DNA of 64,000 nucleotides from Parageobacillus sp. KH3-4 (GTDB lineage: Bacteria > Bacillota > Bacilli > Bacillales > Anoxybacillaceae), in contig NZ_AP025627.1 in the NCBI RefSeq assembly GCF_022846435.1, positions 1,212,001-1,276,000 on the forward strand. Reading direction: 5' to 3'. Shown piece after piece: positions 18,280-28,240 of this stretch (the first letter of the stretch is position 1; each line of letters starts with the position of its first letter). A program made the translations under genes and the position numbers. A model generated the notes under the pieces. The model saw nothing but the letters and a program-made list of their open reading frames with translations, did not search any database and was not told the DNA's origin.

Positions 18280-19011
18280 ATGGAACGTTTGCAAAAAGTA
18301 ATTGCCCGTGCAGGAATCGCATCAAGGCGGAAAGCAGAACAACTCATATTACAAGGAAGAGTAAAGGTGAATGGGAAAATCGTTACCGAACTTGGCGTGA
18401 AAGTCGGTCCGCGAGATAAAGTGGAAGTTGATGGGATACCGGTAGAAAAAGAGGAACCGGTATATTATCTTTTTTATAAGCCGCGCGGGGTGATCTCGAG
18501 CGTAAAAGATGATAAAGGCAGGAAAGTTGTTACCGATTTTTTTAAGGATATCGATAAGCGCATTTTCCCAATTGGCCGTCTCGATTACGATACGTCGGGG
18601 ATTCTTTTGCTCACCAACGATGGGGATTTTGCCAATTTGTTAATGCATCCTCGTTACGAAATCGAAAAAGTATATATCGCAAAGGTGAAAAAAATTCCGA
18701 CGCGTGGGCAATTAAAACAGCTGGAGAAAGGAATTATGCTCGAAGACGGCATGACTGCGCCGGCAAAAGTAAAATTGCTTTCTCACAATAAACAAAAACA
18801 AACCGCCATTATCGAAATTCGCATTCATGAAGGACGGAACCGCCAAGTGCGCCGCATGTTTGAGGCAATTGGCTGTAACGTTATGAAATTGAAGCGGGAG
18901 AGATACGCTTTTCTCGATTTGAAAGGGTTAAATCCTGGCGAATACCGCGAACTTACGCCACACGAAGTAAAACAGCTGCGCGCGCTCGCGTTATCGGGCG
19001 GTGGAAAATAA
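18280..19011 (+). CDS. rluB: 23S rRNA pseudouridine synthase RluB
   Basis: A 243-residue RsuA/RluB/RluE-family enzyme that converts a uridine in 23S rRNA (position 2605 in E. coli numbering) to pseudouridine. It has an N-terminal S4 RNA-binding domain (QKVIARAGIASRRKAEQLI) and the catalytic domain with GRLDYDTSGILLLTNDG near residue 100, whose Asp is the nucleophile. RBS GAGGTG precedes ATG 18280. In B. subtilis this is ypuL. Confidence 0.94.
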   Translation: MERLQKVIARAGIASRRKAEQLILQGRVKVNGKIVTELGVKVGPRDKVEVDGIPVEKEEPVYYLFYKPRGVISSVKDDKGRKVVTDFFKDIDKRIFPIGRLDYDTSGILLLTNDGDFANLLMHPRYEIEKVYIAKVKKIPTRGQLKQLEKGIMLEDGMTAPAKVKLLSHNKQKQTAIIEIRIHEGRNRQVRRMFEAIGCNVMKLKRERYAFLDLKGLNPGEYRELTPHEVKQLRALALSGGGK

Positions 19012-19050
19012 AACGGTTACATTGTCACATAACGTTCATATAAGACCAAT

Positions 19051-19077
19051 TTGTACGATAAAAAACACTGTTATAAT
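19051..19077 (+). promoter_or_regulatory. Possible promoter of resABC
   Basis: A clear TATAAT at 19072-19077; TTGTAC at 19051-19056 is 15 bases away, short for SigA, so an activator such as ResD may assist. The start codon of resA is 38 bases downstream. Confidence 0.45.
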
Positions 19078-19114
19078 GGAAAATGGGATATTACGATTTT
19101 AAGGGGTTTGAAAG

Positions 19115-19639
19115 ATGAAAAAACAACAGCGGCTTGTCATGAGAACGATAATTTTATTACTGTTATTAGCAGCGGTAGGATATACGATTTATTCCAATTT
19201 TTTTACCGATAAAGCAGAGGTAAAAGTTGGCTCAACAGCGCCGGATTTTGTTTTGACCGATTTAAGCGGAAAGCAACATCGTCTTTCCGACTATCGCGGC
19301 AAAGGGGTGTTTTTGAACTTCTGGGGAACATGGTGCAAGCCGTGCGAAAAGGAAATGCCATACATCAACCGGCAGTATAGCACATATAAAAACCAAGGTG
19401 TCGAAGTCTTGGCGGTGAACGTTGGTGAGACAAAGTTAAGTGTGCAAAGATTTGTCGACCGCTTTGGATTGACGTTTCCAGTCATGATCGACCGGGAAGA
19501 TCAAGTAATGAACGCCTATGATGTCGATCAACTGCCGGCGACGTTTTTGATTGATAAAAACGGCAAAGTGAAAAAAATCATCACTGGAACGATGACAGAG
19601 GAAATGGTCAAGCAGTATATGGAAAGTATTAAACCGTAA
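19115..19639 (+). CDS. resA: Thiol-disulfide oxidoreductase ResA
   Basis: ResA keeps the haem-binding cysteines of apocytochrome c reduced on the outer face of the membrane. The 174-residue protein has an N-terminal membrane anchor (residues 11-30) and an extracytoplasmic thioredoxin fold with active site WCKPC (C74, C77) and a cis-proline near DQLPATFLID. First gene of resABC; 13 bases separate it from resB. Confidence 0.96.
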   Translation: MKKQQRLVMRTIILLLLLAAVGYTIYSNFFTDKAEVKVGSTAPDFVLTDLSGKQHRLSDYRGKGVFLNFWGTWCKPCEKEMPYINRQYSTYKNQGVEVLAVNVGETKLSVQRFVDRFGLTFPVMIDREDQVMNAYDVDQLPATFLIDKNGKVKKIITGTMTEEMVKQYMESIKP

Positions 19640-19652
19640 GGGGTTTTGCAAA

Positions 19653-21314
19653 ATGGAACATGTAAAGTGCGAATGCGGGCATGTGAATCCGCACGGGACT
19701 GCTTTTTGCGAATCATGCGGAAAACCGCTTGAGGAAAACGAAGAGAAAAGGCTCTTGGACATGCGTTATGAAGGAAGCGCGCGCCGTTCGCAAACGTACA
19801 ATAAAACGATCGTGGATAAAATTTGGGCGTTTTTCTCTTCGGTGAAGGTCGGAGTGGCGCTTATTGTTATTACACTCATCGCCTCAGCGATCGGAACGAT
19901 TTTTCCGCAGGAAATGTATCTTCCGCCAAATGTCAGCCCCGCTGAATATTACGAGGATCAATACGGCTGGCTAGGAAAGTTGTATTATCAGCTTGGATTT
20001 AATGATTTGTACGGGTCATGGTGGTATATGCTTCTTATTGCGTCGATCGGCGTATCGCTTGTCATTTGCAGTTTAGACCGCGTGATACCGCTCTATCGCG
20101 CTTTGAAAAAGCAAGGCGTCACAAGGCATCCAAATTTTTTGCGGCGGCAGCGGTTATTTAGCGTTTCGAAAGTTGCTGATGTCGATGATGTATTCAAACA
20201 GATGAAAGAGAAATTGGCGCAGCGCCGCTACCATATTCGCGAAGAAAACGGCAATATTTTGGCGGAAAAAGGCCGTTTTTCCCGCTGGGGTCCGTATGTC
20301 AACCATATCGGATTAATTATTTTCTTAATTGGGGCAATGCTTCGCTTTGTTCCTGGCATGTATGTCGATGAAGTGTTGTGGATTCGCGAGGGAGAAACGA
20401 AAGAAGTCCCTGGAACTCATGGAAAATATTTTTTAAAGAACGAAAAATTTATTTATGAAACATATGAAAAAGGGAAGGAAAATGAAGTGTTTAATGCGGC
20501 GATTGATCGCGTCGGCAGCGGCACGGTCGCGAAAAACTACCAAACGAACGTCGTGCTTTATAAACGTGTCGGGCCGATTGTCGCCGGCGAAGAACCGAAA
20601 CTAAAAAAAGTAAAAGAGTATAAGATTCGTGTCAACGAACCGTTAAAATATGACCATTATGCGCTGTACCAAGTCGATTTTAAACAAAACGAGCCGTATA
20701 AAATGGCGTTTCAATTAATGGATAAAACATCGAAAAAATCGTTTGGCACTGTCGCCATCGATTTGCATAACCCAAAACCTTCCTATGACCTTGGCAACGG
20801 TTATCGTGTGGAGTTATTAAGTTACTTCCCGGATTTTTATTTTGATGAAGATGGAAATCCGTCTACGAAATCAAAAGTTCCAAACAATCCGGCGTTTGTG
20901 TTTAAAATGTTTGCCCCGGACAAGCCAAAAGGGGAAGTGAGCTTTGTCGCCATTCAACAGACGATTGAGCCATTTGGCAACAATAAATATAAAATGGCAT
21001 TTGCTGGCTTGGAGACGAGAAACGTGTCAGGCCTTACGGTACGCCGCGACTTTACGCTTTGGATTTTAGGCGTTGGCGGAGCGATATTCATGATTGGGGT
21101 CGTCCAAGGGATGTATTGGAACCATCGCCGCATCTGGCTGCAGCGCGTCAATGGCGAAGTGTGGCTTGCTGCGCATACGAACAAAAATTGGTTCGGGTTA
21201 AAAAATGAAATTCGCCGCGTCATTGAAGGAACGGGATTAGCGATGCCGATCGATCAAGCGGAAGAAGAGAAAACAGCAGCGCAAGGGGGGCAAGTGCATG
21301 GCGCAACTAAGTAG
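19653..21314 (+). CDS. resB: Cytochrome c biogenesis protein ResB (Ccs1)
   Basis: The 553-residue ResB forms the system II cytochrome c haem lyase with ResC in the membrane. The first 30 residues carry four cysteines in a zinc-ribbon pattern ([18 protein letters not shown]), which the B. subtilis protein also has. Two membrane spans follow near residues 65-130, a third near 208-228, a large extracytoplasmic domain, and a last span near 470-490. Its end overlaps the resC start by 17 bases. Confidence 0.95.
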   Translation: MEHVKCECGHVNPHGTAFCESCGKPLEENEEKRLLDMRYEGSARRSQTYNKTIVDKIWAFFSSVKVGVALIVITLIASAIGTIFPQEMYLPPNVSPAEYYEDQYGWLGKLYYQLGFNDLYGSWWYMLLIASIGVSLVICSLDRVIPLYRALKKQGVTRHPNFLRRQRLFSVSKVADVDDVFKQMKEKLAQRRYHIREENGNILAEKGRFSRWGPYVNHIGLIIFLIGAMLRFVPGMYVDEVLWIREGETKEVPGTHGKYFLKNEKFIYETYEKGKENEVFNAAIDRVGSGTVAKNYQTNVVLYKRVGPIVAGEEPKLKKVKEYKIRVNEPLKYDHYALYQVDFKQNEPYKMAFQLMDKTSKKSFGTVAIDLHNPKPSYDLGNGYRVELLSYFPDFYFDEDGNPSTKSKVPNNPAFVFKMFAPDKPKGEVSFVAIQQTIEPFGNNKYKMAFAGLETRNVSGLTVRRDFTLWILGVGGAIFMIGVVQGMYWNHRRIWLQRVNGEVWLAAHTNKNWFGLKNEIRRVIEGTGLAMPIDQAEEEKTAAQGGQVHGATK

Positions 21315-22488
21315 CACGTTGTTGTATATCGCGTTTATTCTTTATTTGATCGGAACATTTTTTTTCGGTGGAGCGATTCGCGATAAAAAAGGAAAAGAGA
21401 AAAAAGAAAAGGATCGTTGGTCGCAGCTTGGCATTATGACAACGATCATCGGGTTTGTTTCGCAGCTTGGCTACTTTATTACAAGATGGATAGCAGCGGG
21501 GCATGCGCCGGTCAGCAATTTGTTTGAATTTACAACATTTTTTGGGATGATGCTTGTTGCTGCTTTTATCGTGATTTATTTTATTTATAAAACAAGCGTT
21601 CTTGGTTTGTTCACATTACCGGTCGCTTTATTAGTGATCGCTTACGCCAGCATGTTTCCGCGCGAGATCACCCCGCTGATTCCGGCGTTGCAAAGTGATT
21701 GGTTGCACATCCATGTAACTACCGCCGCGGCGGGAGAAGCGATTTTGGCCGTCAGCTTTGCCGCTGGTCTCATTTATTTAGTTCGTGTCGTGGATCAGTC
21801 CAAGCCGAGCAAACGCACGTTCTGGCTGGAAGTCGTAATGTTCTGCTTAATTACAACGCTCGGCTTTGTGCTTGTATCGACGTCATTCAGCCTTGCGGAT
21901 TATGAAGCAAAATTTACATGGGTTGACAAAAATGGACAAACATCAGAAGTCGTTTACGACATGCCGGCATTAGTCGGCCCGCATGAAGGAAAGCTTGTGA
22001 AAGAAAGCGCCGACCGTTTTGCACCGTTCGTTTACATGCCGGCAATCATCAACGCAAAAAAATTAAATACGGTTATCTGGTCGATAATCGGGGGCACGGT
22101 TTTATATGTGCTGCTCCGTCTTGTGCTGCGGAAGCGGATCGCCGCAGCCTTGCAGCCGCTTGTCAAAAACGTAAACTTGGATTTAACGGATGAAATCAGT
22201 TATCGCGCTGTCGCGATCGGCTTCCCGGTATTTACGCTTGGAGCGCTCATTTTTGCGATGATTTGGGCGCAAATTGCGTGGACGCGCTTTTGGGGTTGGG
22301 ATCCGAAAGAAGTATGGGCGCTTATTACATGGCTGTTTTACGCGGCGTTTTTGCACCTTCGCTTGTCCAAAGGATGGCACGGCGAAAAATCGGCATGGCT
22401 TGCGGTTATTGGTTTTGCGATCATCATGTTTAATTTAGTGGCGGTGAACTTAGTAATTGCCGGACTGCATTCCTACGCCGGAACATGA
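21298..22488 (+). CDS. resC: Cytochrome c biogenesis protein ResC (CcsA)
   Basis: A 396-residue multi-span membrane protein of the CcmC/CcsA family. The tryptophan-rich WWD-type motif ([15 protein letters not shown]) near residue 330 is the haem-handling signature. It partners ResB to transport haem and attach it to cytochromes c. Start ATG 21298 follows GGGGGGCAAGTGC inside resB. A terminator separates it from resD. Confidence 0.95.
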   Translation: MAQLSSTLLYIAFILYLIGTFFFGGAIRDKKGKEKKEKDRWSQLGIMTTIIGFVSQLGYFITRWIAAGHAPVSNLFEFTTFFGMMLVAAFIVIYFIYKTSVLGLFTLPVALLVIAYASMFPREITPLIPALQSDWLHIHVTTAAAGEAILAVSFAAGLIYLVRVVDQSKPSKRTFWLEVVMFCLITTLGFVLVSTSFSLADYEAKFTWVDKNGQTSEVVYDMPALVGPHEGKLVKESADRFAPFVYMPAIINAKKLNTVIWSIIGGTVLYVLLRLVLRKRIAAALQPLVKNVNLDLTDEISYRAVAIGFPVFTLGALIFAMIWAQIAWTRFWGWDPKEVWALITWLFYAAFLHLRLSKGWHGEKSAWLAVIGFAIIMFNLVAVNLVIAGLHSYAGT

Positions 22489-22515
22489 TGAATAGATGAA
22501 TGGCTTTGAACAAGA

Positions 22516-22546
22516 GGATGCCCCGTTGGCTGGGGCATCCTTTTTT
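22516..22546 (+). terminator. Terminator between resC and resD
   Basis: Perfect 9-base stem GGATGCCCC (22516-22524) / GGGGCATCC (22532-22540) followed by six T residues. resDE may be transcribed both by read-through and from its own promoter; TACAAT lies near 22579. Confidence 0.9.
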
Positions 22547-22607
22547 ACGATAAAGTAGATAAATGACATTAATTTTTGTACAATAGTGAACAAGGGAGGA
22601 TGTTCTT

Positions 22608-23324
22608 ATGGATAAACAAGTAAAAATTTTGGTCGTGGATGATGAAGAACGAATTCGGCGCTTGTTGAAAATGTATTTGGAGCGTGAAAATTATATAATT
22701 GATGAGGCCGATAACGGCAATGACGCGCTCGAAAAAGCGCTTGGCAACGATTATGACGTCATTTTGCTTGACCTCATGCTGCCAGGGAGGGACGGCATTG
22801 AGGTATGCAAAGAAATTCGCGAAAAGAAAGCAACTCCGATTATTATGCTGACGGCAAAAGGGGAAGAATCAAACCGTGTCCAAGGCTTTGAGGCGGGGAC
22901 GGACGACTATATCGTCAAGCCGTTTAGCCCGCGCGAAGTTGTATTGCGCGTGAAGGCGCTGTTGCGGCGTGCGGCAAATACAATGTATGTCCTTGCTGAC
23001 ACGACCGCGAAAGACGTGCTCGTTTTTCCACATTTAACGATTGATAACGACGCCCACCGCGTCACGGTTGACGGCCAGGAAGTGAATTTGACTCCGAAAG
23101 AATACGAGCTGCTTTTATTTTTGGCAAAATCTCCAGATAAAGTGTTTGATCGCGAACAGCTGTTAAAGGAAGTATGGCATTACGAATTTTTTGGCGATTT
23201 GCGCACAGTGGACACTCATATTAAGCGATTGCGAGAAAAGTTAAACAAAGTCTCACCGACGGCGGCAAAAATGATTGTAACCGTCTGGGGAGTTGGCTAT
23301 AAATTTGAGGTAGTGAACGACTAA
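22608..23324 (+). CDS. resD: Response regulator ResD
   Basis: An OmpR-family regulator of 238 residues that activates resABC, ctaA and anaerobic genes when oxygen is low. The receiver domain (1-120) has the acidic pocket DDE (residues 11-13), phospho-acceptor D55 (LLDLMLPG) and the conserved Lys in VKPF. The C-terminal winged helix (140-235) binds DNA. ResD and ResE overlap (TAATG), so they are translationally coupled. Confidence 0.96.
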   Translation: MDKQVKILVVDDEERIRRLLKMYLERENYIIDEADNGNDALEKALGNDYDVILLDLMLPGRDGIEVCKEIREKKATPIIMLTAKGEESNRVQGFEAGTDDYIVKPFSPREVVLRVKALLRRAANTMYVLADTTAKDVLVFPHLTIDNDAHRVTVDGQEVNLTPKEYELLLFLAKSPDKVFDREQLLKEVWHYEFFGDLRTVDTHIKRLREKLNKVSPTAAKMIVTVWGVGYKFEVVND

Positions 23325-25111
23325 TGTGGCTTTTTCGCAGCGTGGTCGGAAAATTATGGTTCACTATATTATTGCTCGTTTCCTGTGTATTATTTGTCCT
23401 TACGGTTCTTTTGTTAAAATTTTTTGAAAATTATTATGTACAAGAAGCGGAAAAAGAATTGACGCAGCTTGCGACAAAAGTATCGGAAGTCATGCGCGAC
23501 TACGAAGATGAAAAGCTGGCACGTTCGATCGCATGGACGCTTGTCGACCATACGTCCAAAGCGGTCATTATCACTGATTCCTCGCATTACTGGTATTCGC
23601 CGACAAACGATGAACTACGCGATTTGCCGCTATCACTGATTGAACAGGATAAAGATTTGCGAAAAGTGTTCACGGAAGGAAAAAGCGTAAAAAAGAAAGC
23701 GTATTTGCCAAACGTGCAAATCGGCAAACAATATAGTGATGTGATTATTGTCGGCGTGCCGCTGGAAACGGCGAATGGAAAACAGGGCGGAGTATTTATT
23801 TACCAATCGTTGCGGGCCATTGAAGATACGACAAGGCAAACGAAAAAATTGATTTTTCTTGCCGCGTTTATCGCCATCGTGTTGACAACGTTTTTCGCCT
23901 TTTTCTTATCGACCCGTATTACCGCGCCTTTGCGAAAAATGCGGCAAGCGGCCTTTGAAGTGGCGCGCGGCAAATTTGACACCAAAGTGCCGATTTTAAC
24001 GCATGATGAAATCGGTGAATTGGCGATGGCGTTCAACCAGATGGGCAGACGGCTGCAATTTAACATTAATGCGCTGAACCAGGAAAAAGAGCAGCTGGCA
24101 AGCATTTTAAGCAGCATGGCCGATGGCGTCATCACCTTTAATCGCGACGGTGAGATATTAATTACGAACCCGCCTGCAGAGCGGTTTTTGCAAGCATGGT
24201 ATTTTGAACAAGGAAACGATGCGGAAACAATCGCGCCGCTACCTCCGCAGGCAAAAGAGTTATTTATTCGCGTTGTCCGTGAGGAAAAGGAGCAATCGAT
24301 CGAATTGTCCCTGCAAGGGCGGACATGGGTGATTTTAATGACGCCGCTTTATGGCAAAACGAACGTACGCGGAGCGGTGGCGGTGCTGCGCGATATGACG
24401 GAGGAGCGCCGCTTGGATAAACTCCGCAAAGATTTTATCGCCAACGTTTCTCATGAACTGCGCACGCCGATTGCGATGCTTCAAGGGTACAGCGAAGCGA
24501 TTATTGATGATATTGCCGCAACAGATGAAGAAAAGAAAGAGATGGCGAAAGTCATTTATGACGAATCGCTGCGCATGGGCCGCCTTGTCAACGACTTATT
24601 AGATTTGGCGCGCATGGAAGCAGGACACATTACGTTAAATTACGAAACCGTCCAGCTCGCCCCATATATCGGACGGATTATTCGCAAATTCCAAGGGCTA
24701 GCAAAAGAAAAACAAATTGATTTGTCGGCGGAGTTTAAAAATGAGGACATCCAAATTACGATTGACCCGGACCGCATTGAACAAGTATTGACGAATTTGA
24801 TTGATAATGCGATTCGTCATACGGATCAAAACGGAACCGTCAAGATTATTGCCGAACGAAGCGGAGACGGTGTTACGATCCATGTGCAAGATTCCGGATC
24901 CGGCATTTCTGAAGAAGATTTGCCGTTTGTGTTTGAGCGCTTCTACAAAGCGGATAAGGCGCGCACGCGCGGCCGTTCAGGAACGGGATTAGGCCTTGCG
25001 ATTGCGAAAAATATCGTCGAGGCGCATAAAGGGACGATTTTCGTTCATAGCAAGCTTCATGAAGGAACGACATTTACGTTTTATTTGCCAAACGGCCCGC
25101 AAAAAATGTAA
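23324..25111 (+). CDS. resE: Sensor histidine kinase ResE
   Basis: The 595-residue sensor partner of ResD. Order: membrane span (8-30), extracytoplasmic loop, second span (about 172-194), HAMP (195-247), PAS (about 255-365), HisKA dimerisation domain with phosphorylated H377 in NVSHELRTP, and HATPase with [16 protein letters not shown] and [16 protein letters not shown]. It signals redox or respiratory state. A terminator follows; in B. subtilis sigX would be next, but here a block of about 16 kb intervenes. Confidence 0.96.
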   Translation: MWLFRSVVGKLWFTILLLVSCVLFVLTVLLLKFFENYYVQEAEKELTQLATKVSEVMRDYEDEKLARSIAWTLVDHTSKAVIITDSSHYWYSPTNDELRDLPLSLIEQDKDLRKVFTEGKSVKKKAYLPNVQIGKQYSDVIIVGVPLETANGKQGGVFIYQSLRAIEDTTRQTKKLIFLAAFIAIVLTTFFAFFLSTRITAPLRKMRQAAFEVARGKFDTKVPILTHDEIGELAMAFNQMGRRLQFNINALNQEKEQLASILSSMADGVITFNRDGEILITNPPAERFLQAWYFEQGNDAETIAPLPPQAKELFIRVVREEKEQSIELSLQGRTWVILMTPLYGKTNVRGAVAVLRDMTEERRLDKLRKDFIANVSHELRTPIAMLQGYSEAIIDDIAATDEEKKEMAKVIYDESLRMGRLVNDLLDLARMEAGHITLNYETVQLAPYIGRIIRKFQGLAKEKQIDLSAEFKNEDIQITIDPDRIEQVLTNLIDNAIRHTDQNGTVKIIAERSGDGVTIHVQDSGSGISEEDLPFVFERFYKADKARTRGRSGTGLGLAIAKNIVEAHKGTIFVHSKLHEGTTFTFYLPNGPQKM

Positions 25112-25114
25112 AAT

Positions 25115-25147
25115 GCCCCTTGCCTGAACAGCGGGGGGCTTGTTTTT
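25115..25147 (+). terminator. Terminator after resE
   Basis: Nine-base stem (25115-25123 with 25131-25139, two G-T pairs) GCCCCTTGC/GCGGGGGGC followed by TTGTTTTTT. Confidence 0.8.
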
Positions 25148-25225
25148 TAAACGCGCAATGAAAAGAAAGAACGGCGGCATGTTTGGAGCGCATGTTGTAT
25201 ATTTGCGATTTCCAATATCGGAAGT

Positions 25226-25435
25226 ATGGACCTTGTTATTATAACCAATACGGTGAAAGGCGATGCCCCATTGATGTATCCGAACGTTTGCGTGCCGTTT
25301 GCGCCAACGTCGGTCATTATTGGAGCGACCATATTGCATGCCATTTTCGCACAGGCGGTTGCAATGATGGCAGAACAAAGGGGAAAAGCTGCCAATTTGG
25401 CTAAGCGGAAATATTCAGGAAGGAAAAGAACATAA
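25226..25435 (+). CDS. Doubtful 69-residue ORF between resE and nagA
   Basis: The 400 bases from the resE terminator to the nagA operator hold no recognised gene. This plus frame is the best candidate: it starts at an ATG with GGAAG almost touching it, so the ribosome site is poor. It encodes a partly hydrophobic peptide (MYPNVCVPFAPTSVIIGATI) with a basic tail. The same frame is open upstream of the ATG without a better start, which would fit the 3' end of a lost gene. An opposing minus-strand frame (25147-25395) is a mirror and no better. I assign no function. Confidence 0.2.
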   Translation: MDLVIITNTVKGDAPLMYPNVCVPFAPTSVIIGATILHAIFAQAVAMMAEQRGKAANLAKRKYSGRKRT

Positions 25436-25483
25436 CAAAAAGCTGAGCCAAAAAACGGCTCTCTTTGCTTGGTGAAAAAATAT

Positions 25484-25524
25484 CTAGTGGTCTAGACAAC
25501 TAGATGATAGGATGTTAATATAAT
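25484..25524 (+). promoter_or_regulatory. NagR-type operator (dre-like) and promoter of the nag operon
   Basis: A 20-base near-palindrome at 25484-25503 (CTAGTGGTCTAGACAACTAG, 18 of 20 positions symmetric) matches the known operator of NagR/DasR GntR regulators. TATAAT follows at 25519-25524, so the operator covers the -35 region and bound repressor would block RNA polymerase. Release by glucosamine-6-phosphate or GlcNAc-6-phosphate is known for the family. Confidence 0.85.
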
Positions 25525-25547
25525 ATATAGAAAGAGGGTGTAATATA

Positions 25548-26720
25548 TTGAAACGATGGCTGTTGAAAAACACTACGATTTATGCGGAAACAGGGAAAAT
25601 CGAACAAGGATATGTGCTGACAGAAGGGGATAAAGTGAGCGAAGTAGGGCCAATGTCATCATGCCCGGCTTCCATCGAAGCGGAGGTGGTGGAGCTTAAC
25701 CCAAGTTTCACGGTAATACCGGGATTTATTGATGTCCATATTCATGGCGCAGCAGGGGCGGATGTGATGGATGCAACAAACGAAGCGTTGCGCACGATGG
25801 CAGAAGCGCTGCCAAAGGAAGGCACAACAAGTTTTTTAGCGACGACGATGACCGCACCTATTGATCGTATTGAACGCGCTCTCGAAAATGTTGCGCAATA
25901 TATACGTTGCAGCAATCTTCCTGGGGAAGCCGAGGTGCTTGGCATCCATTTGGAAGGGCCGTTTATTTCCCCAAAACGAGCGGGGGCGCAGCATCCAAAC
26001 AATATTATCGAGCCGAATATCGAGTTGTTTCAAAAGTGGCAGAACATCGCGAACGGATATATTCGCCTTGTCACGCTGGCGCCGGAAGAAAATAATGGAT
26101 TAGCGCTCACGGCATACTTAAAAAAAGCTGGAGTGATCGCTTCCATCGGCCATTCCGATGCGGTCTACGAACAAGTAAAAACAGCGATTGACGCAGGGGT
26201 AAAGCATGCGACCCACCTGTTTAACGGCATGCGCGGCGTCCATCATCGCGAGCCGGGAGTTGCCGGAGCGGTTCTCATGCATGATGAAGTTGTATGTGAA
26301 CTAATTGTCGATGGAATTCATGTTGCGCCGGAAATGGTTCGCTTTGCATATAAAATGAAAGGCTGTGAGGGCCTCATATTAATTACGGACGCGATGCGCG
26401 CGAAATGTCTCGGCGCCGGTAGATATGAACTTGGCGGCCAAGAAGTCATTGTTCAAGGAGAAAAAGCGACATTGCGGGACGGCACGTTAGCCGGAAGCAT
26501 CTTAAAATTAGGCGACGCGGTGAAAAATGCCATGTCTTTTACCGGCTGTGCTCTGGAAGACGTGATACGCATGGCCAGCTGGAATCCGGCAAAGCAATTA
26601 GGCGTTTTAGATAGAAAAGGAAGCATCCGCGCCGGCAAAGATGCCGATCTTGTCGTGTTGGACGAGCAGCATCATGTTGTGATGACAATATGCCGCGGCA
26701 AACTTGCCTATGCAAAATAA
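25548..26720 (+). CDS. nagA: N-acetylglucosamine-6-phosphate deacetylase
   Basis: NagA hydrolyses GlcNAc-6-phosphate to glucosamine-6-phosphate and acetate. The 390-residue amidohydrolase shows the metal motif DVHIHGA near residue 63, HLEGPF near 133, GHSDA near 202, THLFNGM near 222 and the catalytic Asp in LITDAM near 280. The start is TTG 25548 with AGAGGGTG upstream; no better ATG lies near. First gene of the operon under the NagR operator. Confidence 0.95.
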   Translation: MKRWLLKNTTIYAETGKIEQGYVLTEGDKVSEVGPMSSCPASIEAEVVELNPSFTVIPGFIDVHIHGAAGADVMDATNEALRTMAEALPKEGTTSFLATTMTAPIDRIERALENVAQYIRCSNLPGEAEVLGIHLEGPFISPKRAGAQHPNNIIEPNIELFQKWQNIANGYIRLVTLAPEENNGLALTAYLKKAGVIASIGHSDAVYEQVKTAIDAGVKHATHLFNGMRGVHHREPGVAGAVLMHDEVVCELIVDGIHVAPEMVRFAYKMKGCEGLILITDAMRAKCLGAGRYELGGQEVIVQGEKATLRDGTLAGSILKLGDAVKNAMSFTGCALEDVIRMASWNPAKQLGVLDRKGSIRAGKDADLVVLDEQHHVVMTICRGKLAYAK

Positions 26721-26739
26721 AAAAGGGGGACGGACGACG

Positions 26740-27495
26740 ATGAAATTAATCGAAGCAGCAAACTACGAAGAGATGAGTCAAAAAGCGGCTCACATCATTA
26801 TTTCCCAGGTAAAGGAAAAACCTGATTCTGTTCTTGGTCTTGCCACAGGATCAACCATGCTAGGCGTATATAAGCAATTAGTCGAAGATCATCGGCAAAA
26901 CGGAACATCGTATCGCAACGTTCACACGGTCAATTTGGATGAATATATTGGCTTGTCGTCCGACCATCCGAACAGCTATCGCTACTATATGAATCAACAT
27001 TTATTTTTCCATATCGATATCCCGCTTTCGCAAACATACATTCCAAACGGGGCGAGCGATGATGTGGAAGCGGAATGCCAGCGCTATGAACAGCTTATTG
27101 AGAGTTTAGGAGGAATTGATTTGCAAATTTTAGGTATTGGAAGAAACGGGCATATTGGCTTTAACGAGCCAGGGACGCCGTTTTCAATTCCGACGCACGT
27201 CGTTGAGTTAGCTCCGTCGACGCGGCAAGCGAATGCCCGCTTTTTCCCATCTTTAGAGGATGTGCCGCGCCAAGCGATTACCATGGGAATCGCAACGATC
27301 ATGAAAAGCCGTCATATATTGCTATTAGCGTCGGGAACAGCGAAAGCGGCAGTGATGGCAAAATTGTTCGAGGGAACCGTGACTACAGATATGCCGGCAT
27401 CAGTGCTTCATACCCATCCAAACGTCACGGTGATTGCCGACCAAGAGGCATTATCGCTTGTGCCAGATGAAAAACGAAAGGTGTATGGAAAATGA
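26740..27495 (+). CDS. nagB: Glucosamine-6-phosphate deaminase
   Basis: NagB converts glucosamine-6-phosphate to fructose-6-phosphate and ammonia, feeding amino sugars to glycolysis. The 251-residue chain has LATGSTMLGVY, NLDEYIGL (general-base Asp) and GIGRNGHIGFNEPG. ATG 26740 follows AAAGGGGGA. Its last codons overlap the nagR start (ATGA). Confidence 0.96.
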   Translation: MKLIEAANYEEMSQKAAHIIISQVKEKPDSVLGLATGSTMLGVYKQLVEDHRQNGTSYRNVHTVNLDEYIGLSSDHPNSYRYYMNQHLFFHIDIPLSQTYIPNGASDDVEAECQRYEQLIESLGGIDLQILGIGRNGHIGFNEPGTPFSIPTHVVELAPSTRQANARFFPSLEDVPRQAITMGIATIMKSRHILLLASGTAKAAVMAKLFEGTVTTDMPASVLHTHPNVTVIADQEALSLVPDEKRKVYGK

Positions 27496-28220
27496 TTAAC
27501 AAACATTCACCGCTTCCTATCTATTATCAATTAGAGCAAGAGATTAAAGAAATGATTGAAAAAAGGCAGCTCAAGCCGGGAGAAATGATTCCGTCCGAGC
27601 GGGAACTGGCAGAGACGTATGATATCAGCCGAATGACGGTCCGGCAAGCGATCAATAATCTAGTAAACGATGGATATTTAGTAAGAAAACGCGGCAAAGG
27701 GACATTTGTTGCCGCGACAAAAATCGAACAGCCGCTAAAAGGACTGACAAGTTTTTCAGAAGATATGCGCGCGCGCGGCATGGAACCTGGGGCGGAGGTG
27801 CTCGATTTCAACATTGTTCCCGCCAGCGTGGCATTAGCTCAGCTGTTGGACGTGCGCGAAGGTGCGGATCTTTACGAAATTCGCCGCGTTCGTCTTGCTA
27901 ACGGGTTGCCGATGGCGCTAGAAACGTCTTATATTCCATGCTCGATTATTCCTAATTTAACGCGTGAAATTGTAAGCGGTTCCGTTTATGAGTTTATTGA
28001 AAAAAATGTCGGTTTATCCATTCATTCCGCCGTGCAGGTGTTAGAGGCCTCTGTTGCCCGCAAAATGGAGGCGGAGCTGCTGCAGGTAAAAGAAGGAGCT
28101 CCTGTATTGCTCTTGCAGCGCAGAAGCTATTTGGACGACGGCCGGCCGTTAGAAGTCGTCAAATCGGTTTACCGTGGCGACCGCTACAAATTTACGATTG
28201 AGATGGAACGCGCGAAATAA
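27492..28220 (+). CDS. nagR: GntR-family repressor NagR (YvoA)
   Basis: A 242-residue HutC-subfamily GntR regulator: winged helix at residues 1-70 (SERELAETYDISRMTVRQAI) and a UTRA effector domain (about 90-235; LYEIRRVRLANGLPMALET). It corresponds to B. subtilis NagR/YvoA, which represses nag genes and is released by amino-sugar phosphates. It ends one base into the region before nagP, so it is in the same operon and probably autoregulated through the operator at 25484. Confidence 0.94.
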   Translation: MINKHSPLPIYYQLEQEIKEMIEKRQLKPGEMIPSERELAETYDISRMTVRQAINNLVNDGYLVRKRGKGTFVAATKIEQPLKGLTSFSEDMRARGMEPGAEVLDFNIVPASVALAQLLDVREGADLYEIRRVRLANGLPMALETSYIPCSIIPNLTREIVSGSVYEFIEKNVGLSIHSAVQVLEASVARKMEAELLQVKEGAPVLLLQRRSYLDDGRPLEVVKSVYRGDRYKFTIEMERAK

Positions 28221-28240
28221 TGAAGAGGGGGAGTTTTCTT

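Noticed and set aside
25147-25395. Minus-strand ORF between resE and nagA
   Set aside because: It has no ribosome site and mirrors an equally weak plus-strand frame; no known protein is suggested.
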